DNA from: Uloborus plumipes
Taxonomy: Eukaryota; Arthropoda; Arachnida; Araneae; Uloboridae
NCBI GenBank assembly: GCA_038373865.1
Contig: JAXGGA010003415.1
Span: 1-64,000 of the forward strand
Reading direction: 5' to 3'
Length of the DNA stretch: 64,000 nucleotides
Shown here: positions 1-12,062 of the stretch, piece after piece
Numbering within the stretch: position 1 is the first letter of the stretch
Layout of the letters: each line of letters starts with the position of its first letter
Notes under the pieces: generated by a model
What the model was told of the DNA's origin: nothing
The model's database searches: none
What the model saw: only the letters and a program-made list of their open reading frames with translations
Translations under genes and position numbers: made by a program

Positions 1-93
1 CCCTAATCAAGTTGGGAAACTAAACCCCAATTAAGTTGGTGGCCCCCTTAAAACCTAGTTTTTCCTACTCAATTTGGCACCAAACTTGCAAAT

Positions 94-243
94 AGTTCTG
101 TACCTCAGAACCAGACTAACGTAAGTCCATTTTCGTCATTTTTCAGTAGAGGGGAAAAACGATGTATTCGACAATCGTTTTTCCCCTCTACCGAAAAATG
201 ACGAAAATTGACTTACTTTAGTCTGGTTCTGAGGTACAGAGTT
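94..243. mobile_element. Palindromic MITE with AGTT flanks
   Basis: Two arms of about 66 bp (98-163 and 174-239) are near-perfect reverse complements around a 10 bp loop, with ends CTGTACCTCAG and CTGAGGTACAG. The tetranucleotide AGTT occurs at 94-97 and again at 240-243, which fits a 4 bp target duplication. It has no coding capacity. The family is not recognised. Confidence 0.75.
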
Positions 244-624
244 TATGATTAGCAGAAATAAATAGCAATTAAAAGGGCAAAGTGAAACATATTTCAAGAT
301 ACATCGATGTTTATCCCCCGTGCTCGTGCTACCGCTATCATAATATAATATTTCAAAATCAGTAAGTAATTTTAAAGTGAAGTCGAAAGATAAATTTAAT
401 TTAACGCTAAGTATTTAAGTTTGGCTCCTTTCACAAAATTTCGACATATTTTAAGACATAATGTTTTCATAAAAGGGCATGAGTTCAAATAATGTTTGGG
501 CCAAACATACTTTAATATGTTTTCTATTTTGATTGCTACCTATTTTTATTTTCTTCATGGTTGCACTATTCGCGTGGTTTTCTCGTAAAATCAAAATAAT
601 AATCATCAAACATTTTAAAAGGAA
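244..624. other. No feature seen
   Basis: AT-rich sequence without an inverted repeat, tandem repeat or plausible coding stretch that I can identify. Confidence 0.5.
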
Positions 625-1008
625 CTAGCTGCCAGGGCAGCTAGATTAGCTTCCTGCGGCATGTTGATGCATAACGTCCCCCCTCTCTAACTTTTACCTC
701 ATTCTGAAGTTATATTATTTGATATAATTTAATGTTCATTCGATTTCAAGACATACCACGCACGTGGCCCGGCGTTGCACGGGCACTTCGTGCCTTGAAA
801 GTAGTGAGAAAATTTTCAAGAAAGTACTCCCCGCCAAGGCGGCTCGCTAACAGGCGCTTCACGCCTTTAGTTGTTTCCTATATAAAAAAAAATCATTCGA
901 ATTATTGAGATGCTTCGCGCCTTCAAGATGGTGAGGAAAGTTTCAGTAAGTTCAGCTCGCTCAAAGAAAAAAAGCAGACATAGATACTCAGTTTTTAATA
1001 TAAGTAGA
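625..1008 (-). mobile_element. Small non-autonomous Helitron (minus strand)
   Basis: Read on the minus strand, the element begins TCTACTTATATTAAAAACTG at 1008 and ends CTAG at 625, followed by T. The base before the start is A, so it sits between A and T as Helitrons do. A GC-rich hairpin (CTGCC...GGCAG) lies at the 3' end. The inside holds CG-rich short palindromes around 765-860, unlike the AT-rich flanks, and no open reading frame. At 384 bp it lacks the Rep-helicase gene and would have depended on an autonomous relative. Confidence 0.7.
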
Positions 1009-1086
1009 TGGCTTTTCAACAAATGAATGTTTCAAAATATTACAAGTAGCTAGCGATAAAAATTCTACGTAAGTGGCCCGCTTATG

Positions 1087-1425
1087 AGTTTCGTGTTTGA
1101 TTTAGTTAAGCCTTCATTCAAAATTCTCATTATCATTGTTATCACTGTTTCATAGCAACGACGGTTTGCAAGAATGGATTACATATTTATCATTTATTAG
1201 GCTTAATCGCTTTAAATTTGACTACTTATTAATTGATATCTTCGTTAATTAAAATCGTATAATCATATAGATTGAAACTAATGAAGCCTGAAAAATTATC
1301 TATCTATCGGTACCTGGTTCGACTTTCAGTTCAGTGGCGTTCAGGAGAAAGAAGCGTGACATAGATAGAAAGAAAGATAGAAAGAAAGATAGTTAGAAAG
1401 ATACTCAGTTTTTAATATAAGTAGA
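1087..1425 (-). repeat. Helitron 5'-end repeat, copy 1
   Basis: The minus strand starts at 1425 with the same 5' end (TCTACTTATATTAAAAACTG) as the Helitron at 625-1008. It then shows about 340 bp shared with 2566-2865, including the segment around 1275-1330. A GATA/AAGA-rich simple repeat lies at 1360-1400. No 3' CTRR terminus is seen here, so it is a 5' fragment, possibly the host copy into which the 625-1008 element inserted. Confidence 0.6.
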
Positions 1426-2010
1426 TTATAAAACTCAGTTTTCTTGCTTAAACAATTTACATTTAAAGTTTTTTTTTTTTATCAAAGAAACTTTTTTTTT
1501 TTTTAAATTTCTTACGTGAAATTAAAAACAAAGAACATATTTATTCAAATTTTGTTCATTGAACTGCTTCGTTTTACTATGCTACATTTTGTTTCCCATT
1601 TCAAATATATTTTCTTTACTTTATTTTATATTTCGTTTATTTTCTCAGTCCTTCACAAGATTTACGATAGCAATAAATGCATCTCTTTTATTCCCCGAAG
1701 AATTGCTTTTCATTTCTTGTTCTTTCTGGCTCAGTTCGCTTTCAAAACTTTCGATAAAAGCAGAAGATTCTGAAATGTTTTTGTAGCAATAAAGTTGCAT
1801 GCATTTTAGCGTTTTTTTAATCAAAATACTGTTCGAAAAAGTAAAATTACTGTTATAAAATAAAATATACCGTTTGATTGAGATTTGACAAGGTACTTCT
1901 GGAAAATGTATGGGTAAATAAATAAATTCCTATCTAAACAAATATGCATAACACAGGTATTTTCAAATTATAATTGGAGATAAGACACTTGACACTAAAT
2001 ATATTATAAC
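1426..2010. other. No gene; short chance ORFs only
   Basis: Two overlapping frames (1516-1786) are Phe/Leu/Ile-rich and look like translated AT-rich DNA. No splice sites, domain or repeat supports them. Confidence 0.5.
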
Positions 2011-2452
2011 ATATTTTTGGAAAAAAAAATAGAACCGACTTCAGTTGGAAATTACTCTAAAAAGTAAAAAATAATTTTTTTCTTTGAACGCCATCGAAAC
2101 TACTTTTAAACATAAGTTTTGAAGTCGGCGCAAAAACGATAGGTAAAATGATATTTAACCATAATTTGCCAACATTTTTCAGAGAAACCGTTGAAAATTA
2201 AAAGCAGAATATGTGTACCATTACATGAATGTGTGGTAATCAATGAAATGTATGCAAATGCTCTTGAAGAACATGAATCCATTAAAATTTATATCTACAG
2301 TTGAATTGTAGTTGCATATGATTCTATACATCGTTTTTGCGCCGACTTCAAAACTTTAAAAGTAGTTTCAATGGCGTTCAAAGAAAAAAAATATTTTTTA
2401 CTTTTTAGAGCAATTTCCAACTGAAGTCGGTTCTATTTTTTTCCAAAAATAT
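2011..2452. mobile_element. MITE with ~130 bp inverted arms
   Basis: Left arm 2011-2141 and right arm 2329-2452 are reverse complements with few mismatches. Both contain the motif GAACCGACTTCAGTTGG near the ends and GAAGTCGGCGCAAAAACG inside. The middle (2142-2328) is unique and non-coding. The motif GAAGTCGGTT recurs alone near 3177, so the family may have another fragment there. Superfamily not assigned. Confidence 0.75.
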
Positions 2453-2565
2453 TTTATTTCATTCTTTTTAGTGCAAATGCACTTAAAATAATTAAAATAT
2501 AGTAAAAAACTAAAAATTACGCTTTTAACTAAAGTTCAAAATAAAATTTAAATTCAGTTGAATTT

Positions 2566-2865
2566 CATGTTTGATTTAGTTGAGCCTTCATTCAAAATTC
2601 TCATTATCATTATTATTACTGTTTCATATCAACCACGTTTTGTAACAATAAATTTCATATTTAATCATTTAGGACAAATCGGTTTAAATTTGACGACTGA
2701 TTAATTGATATCTTCTTTAATTAAAATCGTGTAGTTACATAAATTAAAACTAATGAAACCTGAAAAATTATCAATCTATCGGTATTTGGTTCGACTTTCA
2801 GTTCATTGGCGTTCAGAAGAAAGAAGCAGGACATAGAAAAATACTCAAATTTTAATATAAGTAGA
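2566..2865 (-). repeat. Helitron 5'-end repeat, copy 2
   Basis: This is a diverged copy of 1087-1425 in the same orientation, starting at 2865 on the minus strand with TCTACTTATATTAAAA. Shared blocks include the sequence around 2590-2630 and 2757-2815. The copies differ by scattered substitutions, so the duplication is old. A weaker third match lies at about 2925-2970. Confidence 0.6.
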
Positions 2866-5800
2866 TATTTCAAAACAATGTTATCAGCATTACATGAAGA
2901 TAAAAGACCATAGAAATGAATTAATCCAGAGAAGCCTTATATTCAAAATTGTCATTATTACGATTACTGTGATCCCGATTTCTTTTTCGAACGATTTCTG
3001 CAGGTTCCCGTTATCGAACCAGGGCCACGAGAGGATGGGACCAATCGGAAATCAAACCCTTTCAAACAAAAAAAAAAAAGAATTTTTGAAATCGGTCCAG
3101 GCGTCTTCGAGTAATCTCGTAACATACCAAAAAAAAAAAAAAATTCTCCGACGAATTGTATAACCTCCTCCTTTGTTGAAGTCGGTTAAAAATGATACCA
3201 ACAACGTCTAACTCTGCATTTCATTTCAAATTAGAGTGACCCGGGAAAACTCTTGAACAAAAAAGGCAAACATCTATTTTGTGTCAAACTTGTAGTTCGG
3301 AGTTTCAATTTTTGGTAAAAGTGTGATTTCTTTTTATTCAGCTCTTATGCTACTTTATTTTGCTTAAAAGACAAAAAGAATAAATAAAATTTCAAGTTTT
3401 CAGTGATTAGGAGTTAATATTGGGTACAACTTTCCTTAATCATTTATGAGACAACTAATTATCACTTTATTTTCTGAGATAGCAGTTTTAAAATCCACAA
3501 CAGTAATTCAAATACATTGAATGGAATGAGCAACTAGCAAGTTAATGTTTCTGAATAAATAAGTTAAGTTAAAATAAAATATCTGATCTGCATGTCTTTA
3601 AATCCTGCTAATTAATTATTTATTTCTATTTATTGTATTTCTTAGTATTCTTCTTTTTAAGGAGTTTGCAGTGAATAAAAATTGAGTTATCTTATACATT
3701 CAAAGCTTTTGATTTAATATTTTTCTAATCATATTTACTACAAAAATGAACATTATTATCATTTACCTAGGGATAAATAACTCCACTGACAATTAAGGAC
3801 AACATTTGACACACCTCACTGTAATTAATTTTAATATATTTAACAGATGTGGAAGCACTGGTTAAAAGCCAACACTAAAGCTTTAGAGAAGAAGGATGAT
3901 GATCCTTGTAAATACAAACTAATCTGGTAACCTATTATAGAAATGAAAAGTTTAGTAGGCAGTTTGCAAAAATGTATAATAATACGTTTAACATACTTAC
4001 AATAAGCAATATTTTGTATACTTATTTTACCATTTAATGCTTTATGCAGAAAACTAAGCAGCACCTTACAGTTTATTAGTCATACCGAAGTAAAGAGATC
4101 TTCCAGACTATATTAATTAATTTATTTAAACTTAATTAAAAAAAATAGCGAATAATTCTTATTCCAGTGCAGTTATGATCATTAATAATACGTGTTCCTG
4201 TGGGTGAAAATAATAATTTTTAAACTTCTAGAAACATTTTCTCTTATCTCAATAGCATTGATAAGACGGAAAACTTAGTTTTGGCATTATATTTGTCTTC
4301 GTCTTTCATGAAAAGTGTTTATCCTAGAATTTTTAGCACTTAATGATGACTTTTTGGAGATATTTTTTGACTGATTCCACCAAAAAATTGTAAAGATTAC
4401 AAACTTTTTAAACCTATGATGGTTTAAAGGAAAGCAATATACCATCTGCGAAAATTTCGATTGGGTGTCAATAGCGATTACCATTTTCCATGCAGTTAAA
4501 CTTTTTCTGATCTAAAAACTAATATTGAAATTTTATCAAACAAAAAATCTATTTATCGGCTTAAACCAAAAAGAAAAAAAAAAATACAAGAAAAAGTTCA
4601 AAAAATAAATCAAGCATTTGAATGAAGATGGGTATTTAAAGAGATGAAAAAATGCCATCATTAATACCGCAGGGCGTCAAAATTCTTTTCCCCTTGTGTT
4701 TTTGACCATTCGATGGCTTATTTTGCTATCGAAAGGGAATTAAACGTCAGATATGATGAATGATCCTGCTCGTATTGATTGCTAAATTCAAGACAAACGC
4801 GTACAATTTCGATGATGAGAGGCAGAAATCGGCGTATTGGAAAATTTAATTAGGTTCAAGATAAATTATTTGACTGGCTTACCTTTTGAATTCTTGCCTT
4901 CCGGCAGAAACAAATTGGATACATCGTGTAAGTCATTTTTCCGCAAATAGATTGCGGTATCGCGGAGAATAGGCTTTGTTTGGGAAGAAATTATGTTTTG
5001 AGCGATTTACTATAGCGCGTGGCACGTTGAAGTATCGGGTATCCATCAAACATTGGATTGTCTACAAAGAGTCTAATTATTTCATCAATGGTATTTTCAT
5101 TCCGTACGAGTCTGAAAAGTTTCGACATTAAACATAAAAAAAGCCATGGAAAGGAAATAATCAAGAAGTTCTTTTAGAATTAACCAAGCTTAGTTTCCCG
5201 TGCAAAAAAGCAAAAAAATAAATAAATAAATAAATAAAAGAATAGTCTAATGAAAATAAATCCTATTTTATATATATATTTAAAAAAAACATGAAATCAG
5301 TCTTCATGTAAAGCCAGAAATTTGTTAGTTTTTTTAAAACAAGATAATAAAAGTTGAATAAGTTTTCAATACGTCGTGAGCTGAAATAGGAAGAAAGAAA
5401 CTGGTAAAATGAATTGCAACAAAACAGTTACTACACAATTAAATAATTAATGTAAAAAAGTAAAAAAAAAAAAGTCATTGCAATTCCTTATAATGAAACC
5501 TGATTTGAATCAATGAATATTTAATATCAAGTTAAAGTTTTCCTTTTCTTTTAATTTTGTAATATTTGCTCTAAAAGAAGAAATAGTTTTACGTAAAAAT
5601 ATTTGATTCAAGACATTTCCATTTAATTTGTAAGAGCAACATAAAGTAAGAATGAAGAGTTGGAATCCTAAAGCTTTCTGTGAAAAAAGTGGTTCACATA
5701 AGTTCCAGTTTGGCTCAAAAAAAAAAAAAAAAATGCTTTATTGCACTTGGATATTCTTAATTCCTTTCAATTGGACTCTCTGAATCAATCTCAGTTTTTA

Positions 5801-6866
5801 TTAACGTTAAGTCTACAAGAAATTGCACTTATACTTATTTTTTCCTATGTAAAAAAAATATATACATAAATTAAGATTATTTTCAGAATTTGCACACATT
5901 TCTCTTTTTATTTTGGCGCTAAAAATGCTTTTAGTTTTAGATCATTTAGGAAAAAAGAGCCGTAAGCCTCAACTGTGCCCACTTTTAGGCTCAACAGTAA
6001 ATCTTTAAACAGCAAGTAGTTTTAGTTTCAAAGTGCTAGTAAGTTCAAAATAAATTGAATTTGAAAATAATGTACTTTTTAATACCCATTTGAACTATGC
6101 ATTAATGTTTTAACTTGAAGATAAAAATAGTTAACTGCAGTTAATAAGTTTTACTATATTACTACTTATTTAATTTGCAGCGGATCTGTTAACTAATAAC
6201 TTGAAACACAGAAAGAAGTTATTATTTATTAAGGAGGAATCTAGGTAAAACATCGCATGTTGTTTGTTATAGCGTATTTGTAAAAATCTTAAGTTTAAGA
6301 TTCTGTGATATCCGGACTGGTATTTTAAGTACAATCTTTTTTAGCGAATTTTTGATTTTTCAAATTAGATTTTGATCTAATCACTTCGATTAGTCAATAT
6401 TCTAATGGTTAATATGCATTTATGAAACCTTTGTAATCGATGACATTTTCAGTTTTAGATAATTCTCCATAGTGTCCCGCTATCTTATAAAGTTCCCCTG
6501 TTAAGACTCTTGTGGCAATAAATTAAACAGAACGAATAGATAAATTAGGAATCATAAACTTCATGAAGAAATAATCACAAGTTGAATACGTAAGAAAATT
6601 CGGGAGTCATGCCGCGCCATTTTTTTTGAGCTTCTCATAAAGTACAATAGAGGATTCAAAAATAAATAAAAAATAGCATGCAGTACTCAGGTAGTTTAAT
6701 AACAAATGAACAGTCCCCTATTTGAATCACGTTTGCTGTAAACAGCTTTGAATCAATAAAGCTGTTAATTCAATAAAGCTGGATTTGTTCTGTTTCGATG
6801 ATTTTGTCCATAAAAGTGGTTAATGCAATAAACCACGGATTCAATTGACCGGGGGTAACTGTACAA
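2866..6866. other. Four kb without an identifiable gene
   Basis: AT-rich DNA with homopolymer runs (for example A15 near 5718) and an (AAAT)n microsatellite at about 5215-5240. Short frames at 2894-3163, 3840-4064 and 4287-4484 have no recognisable domain. The stretch around 4660-5130 is somewhat less AT-rich than its surroundings but shows no frame. Confidence 0.5.
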
Positions 6867-7755
6867 TAGGGTGGTTCACAAACCTGTGGTAAAAAAAATG
6901 TCCTAGAGGTCACGGCGGTGGCTCATTTTTTTAACCTTTATCCACCCTAATATACTGCCAAAATGTCAACCTCCTACTTAAATAAAAAGACGGTGCTCAA
7001 AGCTCAAATAGTTCTCCAGTTTTTGTCAATTTCAAGCATTTTTTGGTTGAGCGGAAAAAAAAATACCGGGTGCTTTGCTACACTAGGTGGCCAAAAGTAT
7101 CCGGACACTTTCAAAAATTCACATTTTTACATATAGCTCGAGAAATAAGTGATCAATTGTTCTTTAACTTTAGTCATACAAAATATAGGCTTCACCGAAC
7201 ATTTCCAAGTTGAAATTAAATTACCCTTGCATTTGGGGGACGACAAGAAGGGGGTTGAAAGAAAAACCGCTTTTTGACCATAACTCTTCGAAAATAGCTC
7301 GGAATAAGCTATCAATTTCAGTAATTAATTAGCATACTATGTATAATTACTGTACAAATGTTTATGAACGTACCACTCTTACTTCTGAAGATATGAAACA
7401 TTTTTGAAAAAACGGCAGTTTTATTTGAAGGGTTTTTGCTCATAACACGCAGAGTTTTTAATCAAACCTTATCACAACTTCAGGAAAGATGACAAAATAC
7501 AAGAGAAAGAACATACTAAAACGGTAAATAAAAATATTAAGAATTCGATGAGATATGAACGTTAAAAGGAAATAATTTTTCACGGCGCATGCGCGAACGA
7601 CAGAAATTTATAACTACAAAAATATTGTAGCCTGATTTATACTGCATCTTATAAAAAAAGTTCCAGTTGAATATCATGAAAAATGAAAAAGATATCAGCG
7701 ATCTAGTGAGCTATATTTCATTGATTCGCAGACAATACATAAATAGTGTGGGTCT

Positions 7756-8055
7756 TTTTTTTTTTTTTTCAAAAATACGCCATCCCTTTGTACATATTCA
7801 ACAATGTTAAATTTAACAAATTACGGGATGACGTATGTGAAAAGTACAAAACAACCCACATGGGTAAACATTCAATTTGGTATATACATCAGAAAAATAA
7901 TTTTGGTTAATAATAAATTGAAATAAAAATATAAGTAAAATATTTACATAATGGTAATGGAAAAAATAAATAAATAAATAAATAAAATAAATGAAAAAAA
8001 GTTTTTAAAGGAATAAATAATAAAATGTATAAATAACAAAAACTAAATGAAAAAG

Positions 8056-8086
<31 letters not shown>

Positions 8087-8930
8087 TAATAAAACATTAT
8101 AATTAAAGAAAAAAAAAAAAAAGAAATGTAGATAATTTAATAAATAAATAGAAGAAAGAACAAGAAAAAGGTACAGTTAATAGTATTGACGTTAAGAAAA
8201 AAATAAATAAATAAAAATAAAAATTATCCGAAAAGAAAATGCTCGTGGTCTATTAGAAAAGAAATAAGAGCAGTAATTTTCTTTTTTGCTGCAGGAAACG
8301 AATAATAGTTTTTTAAGTCTTGAGTCCAATTGCCTGTAGAACGAAGATGGAATGAAGAAGTATGAATACAATGCTGTATGTAATGTTGAGGATTTCCAGG
8401 TGCTTTGCATCTGCAGAGATCAGTATTTCTTAGGTGGAATCTTTTTAGGTACGAAGGAAATGGACCATGGCCAGTAAAGAAAAATACTTCATGTCTGTCT
8501 AAATTCAAAGGAGTAAATTTAACTTTGGAACGAATTTTATAGATTTCTCTTCCTGTAAGTTCTTGATCCCAACGTTCTTGCCAATCAGTCAGTAAGTCTT
8601 GTAATAATTTATGCTTTGCAAAACTTCTTGGAAATGGTAAAGAATATTGTTTTGTTGGTACTAATAATCCATTTGCTGTTTGATTTGCTAGAAAATCAGC
8701 TCTATTGTTTCCATCAGAGTTTGAATGACCTTTAATCCAAGAAATTTTTATAGAATGGTGATTAATAAGTTGCTGTTGGATTTCAGCTATTAATGAGCTT
8801 GTTGGGTTTAGATTACTTATTGATTTGATGACTGATTGGCTATCACTGTACATAATTGATGGTAAATTATTATGAGTTACCGCAATACTGTCCACAAAGA
8901 GCTATTTTTAAATTGAAGGTTATTGCGTCG
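7756..8930 (-). mobile_element. 5'-truncated LINE 3' end (I/Jockey type)
   Basis: The minus strand carries an RNase H domain (8224-8895), then about 450 bp of AT-rich 3' UTR, then a poly(A) tail seen as the T run at 7756-7770. The tail at the proper end of the coding strand supports retrotransposition. The 5' side breaks off shortly before a Tc1-type terminal repeat at 8956-8982. Target duplications could not be found, perhaps because the foldback rearranged afterwards. Confidence 0.6.
8224..8895 (-). pseudogene. RNase H domain and Cys-His tail of a non-LTR retrotransposon
   Basis: The 223-residue open frame begins at a non-ATG codon because the element is 5'-truncated. RNase H removes the RNA strand from the RNA-DNA hybrid during target-primed reverse transcription. 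Visible signatures are YSDSQS (residues 16-21, catalytic Asp18), WIKGH (53-57, His57) and ADFLA (66-70, Asp67), the usual order in the RNase H region C-terminal to the reverse transcriptase of I- and Jockey-group LINEs. A C-terminal CxC...H....C cluster (residues 161-176) is also typical. The reverse transcriptase and endonuclease are missing, so this copy cannot mobilise itself, yet the frame is uninterrupted, which suggests a fairly recent insertion. It sits between the arms of a Tc1-type foldback. Confidence 0.75.
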
Positions 8931-11900
8931 TCGTTCAAAACCAACGTTTCAGAGGGTGTCCGGATACTTTTGGCCACCTACGTATAAGGTCTTTTTGGCC
9001 GAATAAACGAAATGTGACTACAATGCCGAATATAAATTTTCAAACTGTATACAATTTAACATTGAAAAAAAATGATCGATTGTCACCACACTATTTGTGG
9101 ACAACCCCTTGCGATTTATGTTTTGCCTGCGAATGAATGAAATACAGCTCACTAGATCGCTGATATCTTTTTAATTTTTCATGATATTCAACTGGAACTT
9201 TTTTTATAAGATGCAGTATAAATCAGGCTACACTATTTTTGTAGTTATAAATTTCTGTCGTTCGCGCATGCGCCGTGAAAAATTATTTCCTTTTAACGTT
9301 CATATCTCATCGAATTTTTAATATTTTTATTTACCGCTTTAGTATGTTCTTTCTCTTGTATTTTGTCATCTTTCTTGAAGTTGTGATATGGTTTGATTAA
9401 AAACTCTGCGTGTTATGAGCAAAAACCCTTCAAATAAAATTGCCGTTTTTTCAAAACTGTTTCATATCTTCAGAAGTAAGAGTGGTACGTTCATAAAAAT
9501 TTTTACAGTAATTATACATAGTATGCTAATTAATTACTGAAATTGATAGCTTATTCCGAGCTATTTTCGAAGAGTTATGGTCAAAAAGCGGTTTTTCTTT
9601 CAACCCCCTTCTTGTCGTCCCCCAAATGCAAGGGTAATTTAATTTCAACTTGGAAATGTTCGGTGAAGCCTATATTTTGTATGACTAAAGTTAAAGAACA
9701 ATTGATCACTTATTTCTCGAGCTATATGTAAAAATGTGAATTTTTGAAAGTGTCCGGATACTTTTGGCCACCTAGTGTATCATTCTTGCTGATGCTTATG
9801 TTCAATGATACCCTGAATCCTAATATGGTCACCTTTTTCCCCATTGTCTCCCACTTTTTTAAAATAGCGCCCCCCTCTCCTCTTATTTTCATCAGATTTC
9901 GACAATTTCATAGATATTATTTGGAGGGAAGAAAGCATTATATTTACCATTAACATTCTTCTATAGGGCTATAGAGGTGAAAAGTTCAAAATCATAAACA
10001 CTTTTCGCAAGTTATGAGACTCATGGGGGTATTTTCCCCTCCCCTCCGTAAAATATTTAACATATCATCAACAACTCATTTTCTCCAGCTTCAAAATTTT
10101 ACACTTATACTTCGGTGCAACACAATAATATCGGACTGCCTTCTATGACTCCCAAATCCAAAAACTTTTTCAAGCTGTAATTTTTTTTTGAACCTTGGAA
10201 ACATCGCATGTTACATATGAGTCGCACCGCAGATTTCCTTCAGCAAAGAACCTTTCTGTATTATTTATATTCATTCCAGTTATGTTCGAGCGATCACCGT
10301 GAACTGGGAAACGGATATCATATTTGGATTCAGTGGGGGCATTTTACATAAGAAACAGCAAGAATAGTGTCAGATACATTTGAAGTTCATTTTATGCCGA
10401 GCAGTGTTGTTATACTGAATTTTGCTAGAAGTTTTTAATTAAAGTCAAAAAATTTAAACTTTTTGCTATGCAATTCAACTTTCTATGTATATTTATATAT
10501 AGATTTTTTAGAGAGAGAGAGACTTTTAGTATTGAATATTTTATTGTCTCAGCAAGGATAAGTACTCAATTTGCTTCAACAGCAAGTAACATAAACTGCT
10601 TATTGTCCTCATTCCTGAAAAAAAAAATCTGTTAAATTCTTGAATTATTTGAACATTTCCCCCTCAGCAACATTTTTCACCATTACTTAATTATTTTTAT
10701 CTTTTTCTTTTAATTATGTGATTGATATTATATTTGCATTCTTTGGGGCGTAGGAAGAAGAATGTTAGAAAATAATCTCTAATATTCACGTTTGAAAAAA
10801 ATCCAATTGTTCTGTACTACACTTGTTATATTTCACATCTTTATTCTTGCAATAACTTGCTTTTCTTTCAACTAGAATTTGATGCCAAAAACTAAATCAA
10901 ACTATATTATTAACCAGAAAGGTGTCACAAGTACTTGAACAAAACTGTCCTAGTTGTTATTTTAATTTCCAGGTCGTTCCTATCTTATAAGGTTTTTCCA
11001 AGTTCAGATATTCCCAGAAGTTTTAATAGCAAATGGAGCATCTATTAATGTTCAATCTATTTGTTTTAGTGTACAAAAAGACGCTGAAATTGTAAAAAGT
11101 GTTGTACTCAGGTGTTTTTGCTCATGATTAAATGAAAAATCTCTTATATAGGAACACAAATATTTTGAGGCATATAAGAGACTGGATTTTCTCAGAAAGG
11201 CTCCCTAATTGACTAATAATACCTCAATTATATCTTTATAATCAACAAGAGTGATCATAGATTTATAAAAAGCTTACAGTTGAAGTTTCAAACTATGTGA
11301 AACATAGTTCTACTGTACTAAGTTCTATGTGCAACATTCTTTTTTTTCTTTTTTTTTTTTATTTGTTTGTTTAATTCTTTGCCAAACATTTTTTCACTTT
11401 AAAGAAAGAATAGAACTTGTGGGGAATATGATGACCAAAGTAAGCATGAAGTAAATATCTTGCCTAAATTTCAGATTAGTTCTATGCCAGACTAGCAATA
11501 ATAGTTTATTTTTTGATATTAATTTTTATCATTTAATTCATTCTTCTTGTGATACTCTTAGCACTATTAGTTTAAAACTTTAAATCTGAATTTTTTTTCT
11601 CTGCATCCCACTACTTTAAAAACATAAAAAACATTTTTCACAGCTCTTTCATAACTCTATTTTAGCAAGTGTAAGTTTTGAGAATCATAGCACAACATGT
11701 AGACAAGTAGTACTGCAATCTACATTGTATGCTGCGATCTACTAAATAATCGATTGTATCAAAGGTGTTGCTATATAGATTCAAACGATTAAGAAAGTTT
11801 CCCATTGTTTGAACTAATATTTGTGCGTTGGAAAATGACAATAACTGAAAAAAAAATCTCTTCCAAGAAAATTGTCTCTAGTCTGAAAAACTCAAAAATT

Positions 11901-12062
11901 GTGAAAATTACGAAAAAGCGTAAAAATTAAGGGTGTTTGAGCGCCATCTTCCATTAAGAGTATGGAGCTGAAATTTTAGGAGGGTGATCTTATACATAAA
12001 TGTAAAAAAAAAAATAGAGTGCGCCTTGGTCCGTAGCAAAAAAAAAAATTTGAACCACCCTA

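Larger units (their letters stand above)
7081..9777. mobile_element. Tc1-type foldback element with ~690 bp arms
   Basis: The left arm (7081 to about 7752) and right arm (about 9086 to 9777) are inverted copies. Over 7127-7315 versus 9543-9731 they encode the same 62 residues, so the arms are nearly identical. Ends read CACTAGGTGGCCAAAAG and are flanked by TA (7079-7080 and 9778-9779), as for the Tc1/mariner superfamily. A third outward-type end with the same motif lies at about 8956-8982, flanked by TA. The centre carries a LINE fragment instead of a transposase. Confidence 0.8.
6867..12062. mobile_element. hAT-like element, 5.2 kb, with nested insertions
   Basis: The ends are inverted: TAGGGTGGTTC at 6867 and GAACCACCCTA ending at 12062. 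Each is flanked by the identical octamer CTGTACAA (6859-6866 and 12063-12070). An 8 bp target duplication with short terminal repeats is the signature of hAT (P elements also make 8 bp). No transposase is readable inside, so it is a non-autonomous or decayed copy. About 2.7 kb of its length is the foldback at 7081-9777, leaving roughly 2.5 kb of its own sequence. Confidence 0.7.

Noticed and set aside
1516..1786. Two overlapping frames as small membrane proteins
   Set aside because: Phe/Ile/Leu-rich peptides are the normal translation of T-rich DNA; no start context or conservation cue.
7975..8130. A-rich tract as a plus-strand retrotransposon tail
   Set aside because: The LINE coding strand is minus, and its tail is the T run at 7756-7770; the A-rich tract is simple repeats in the 3' UTR.
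9543..9731. 62-codon frame found identically at 7127-7315 as a conserved small gene
   Set aside because: The identity is fully explained by the inverted arms of the foldback element.
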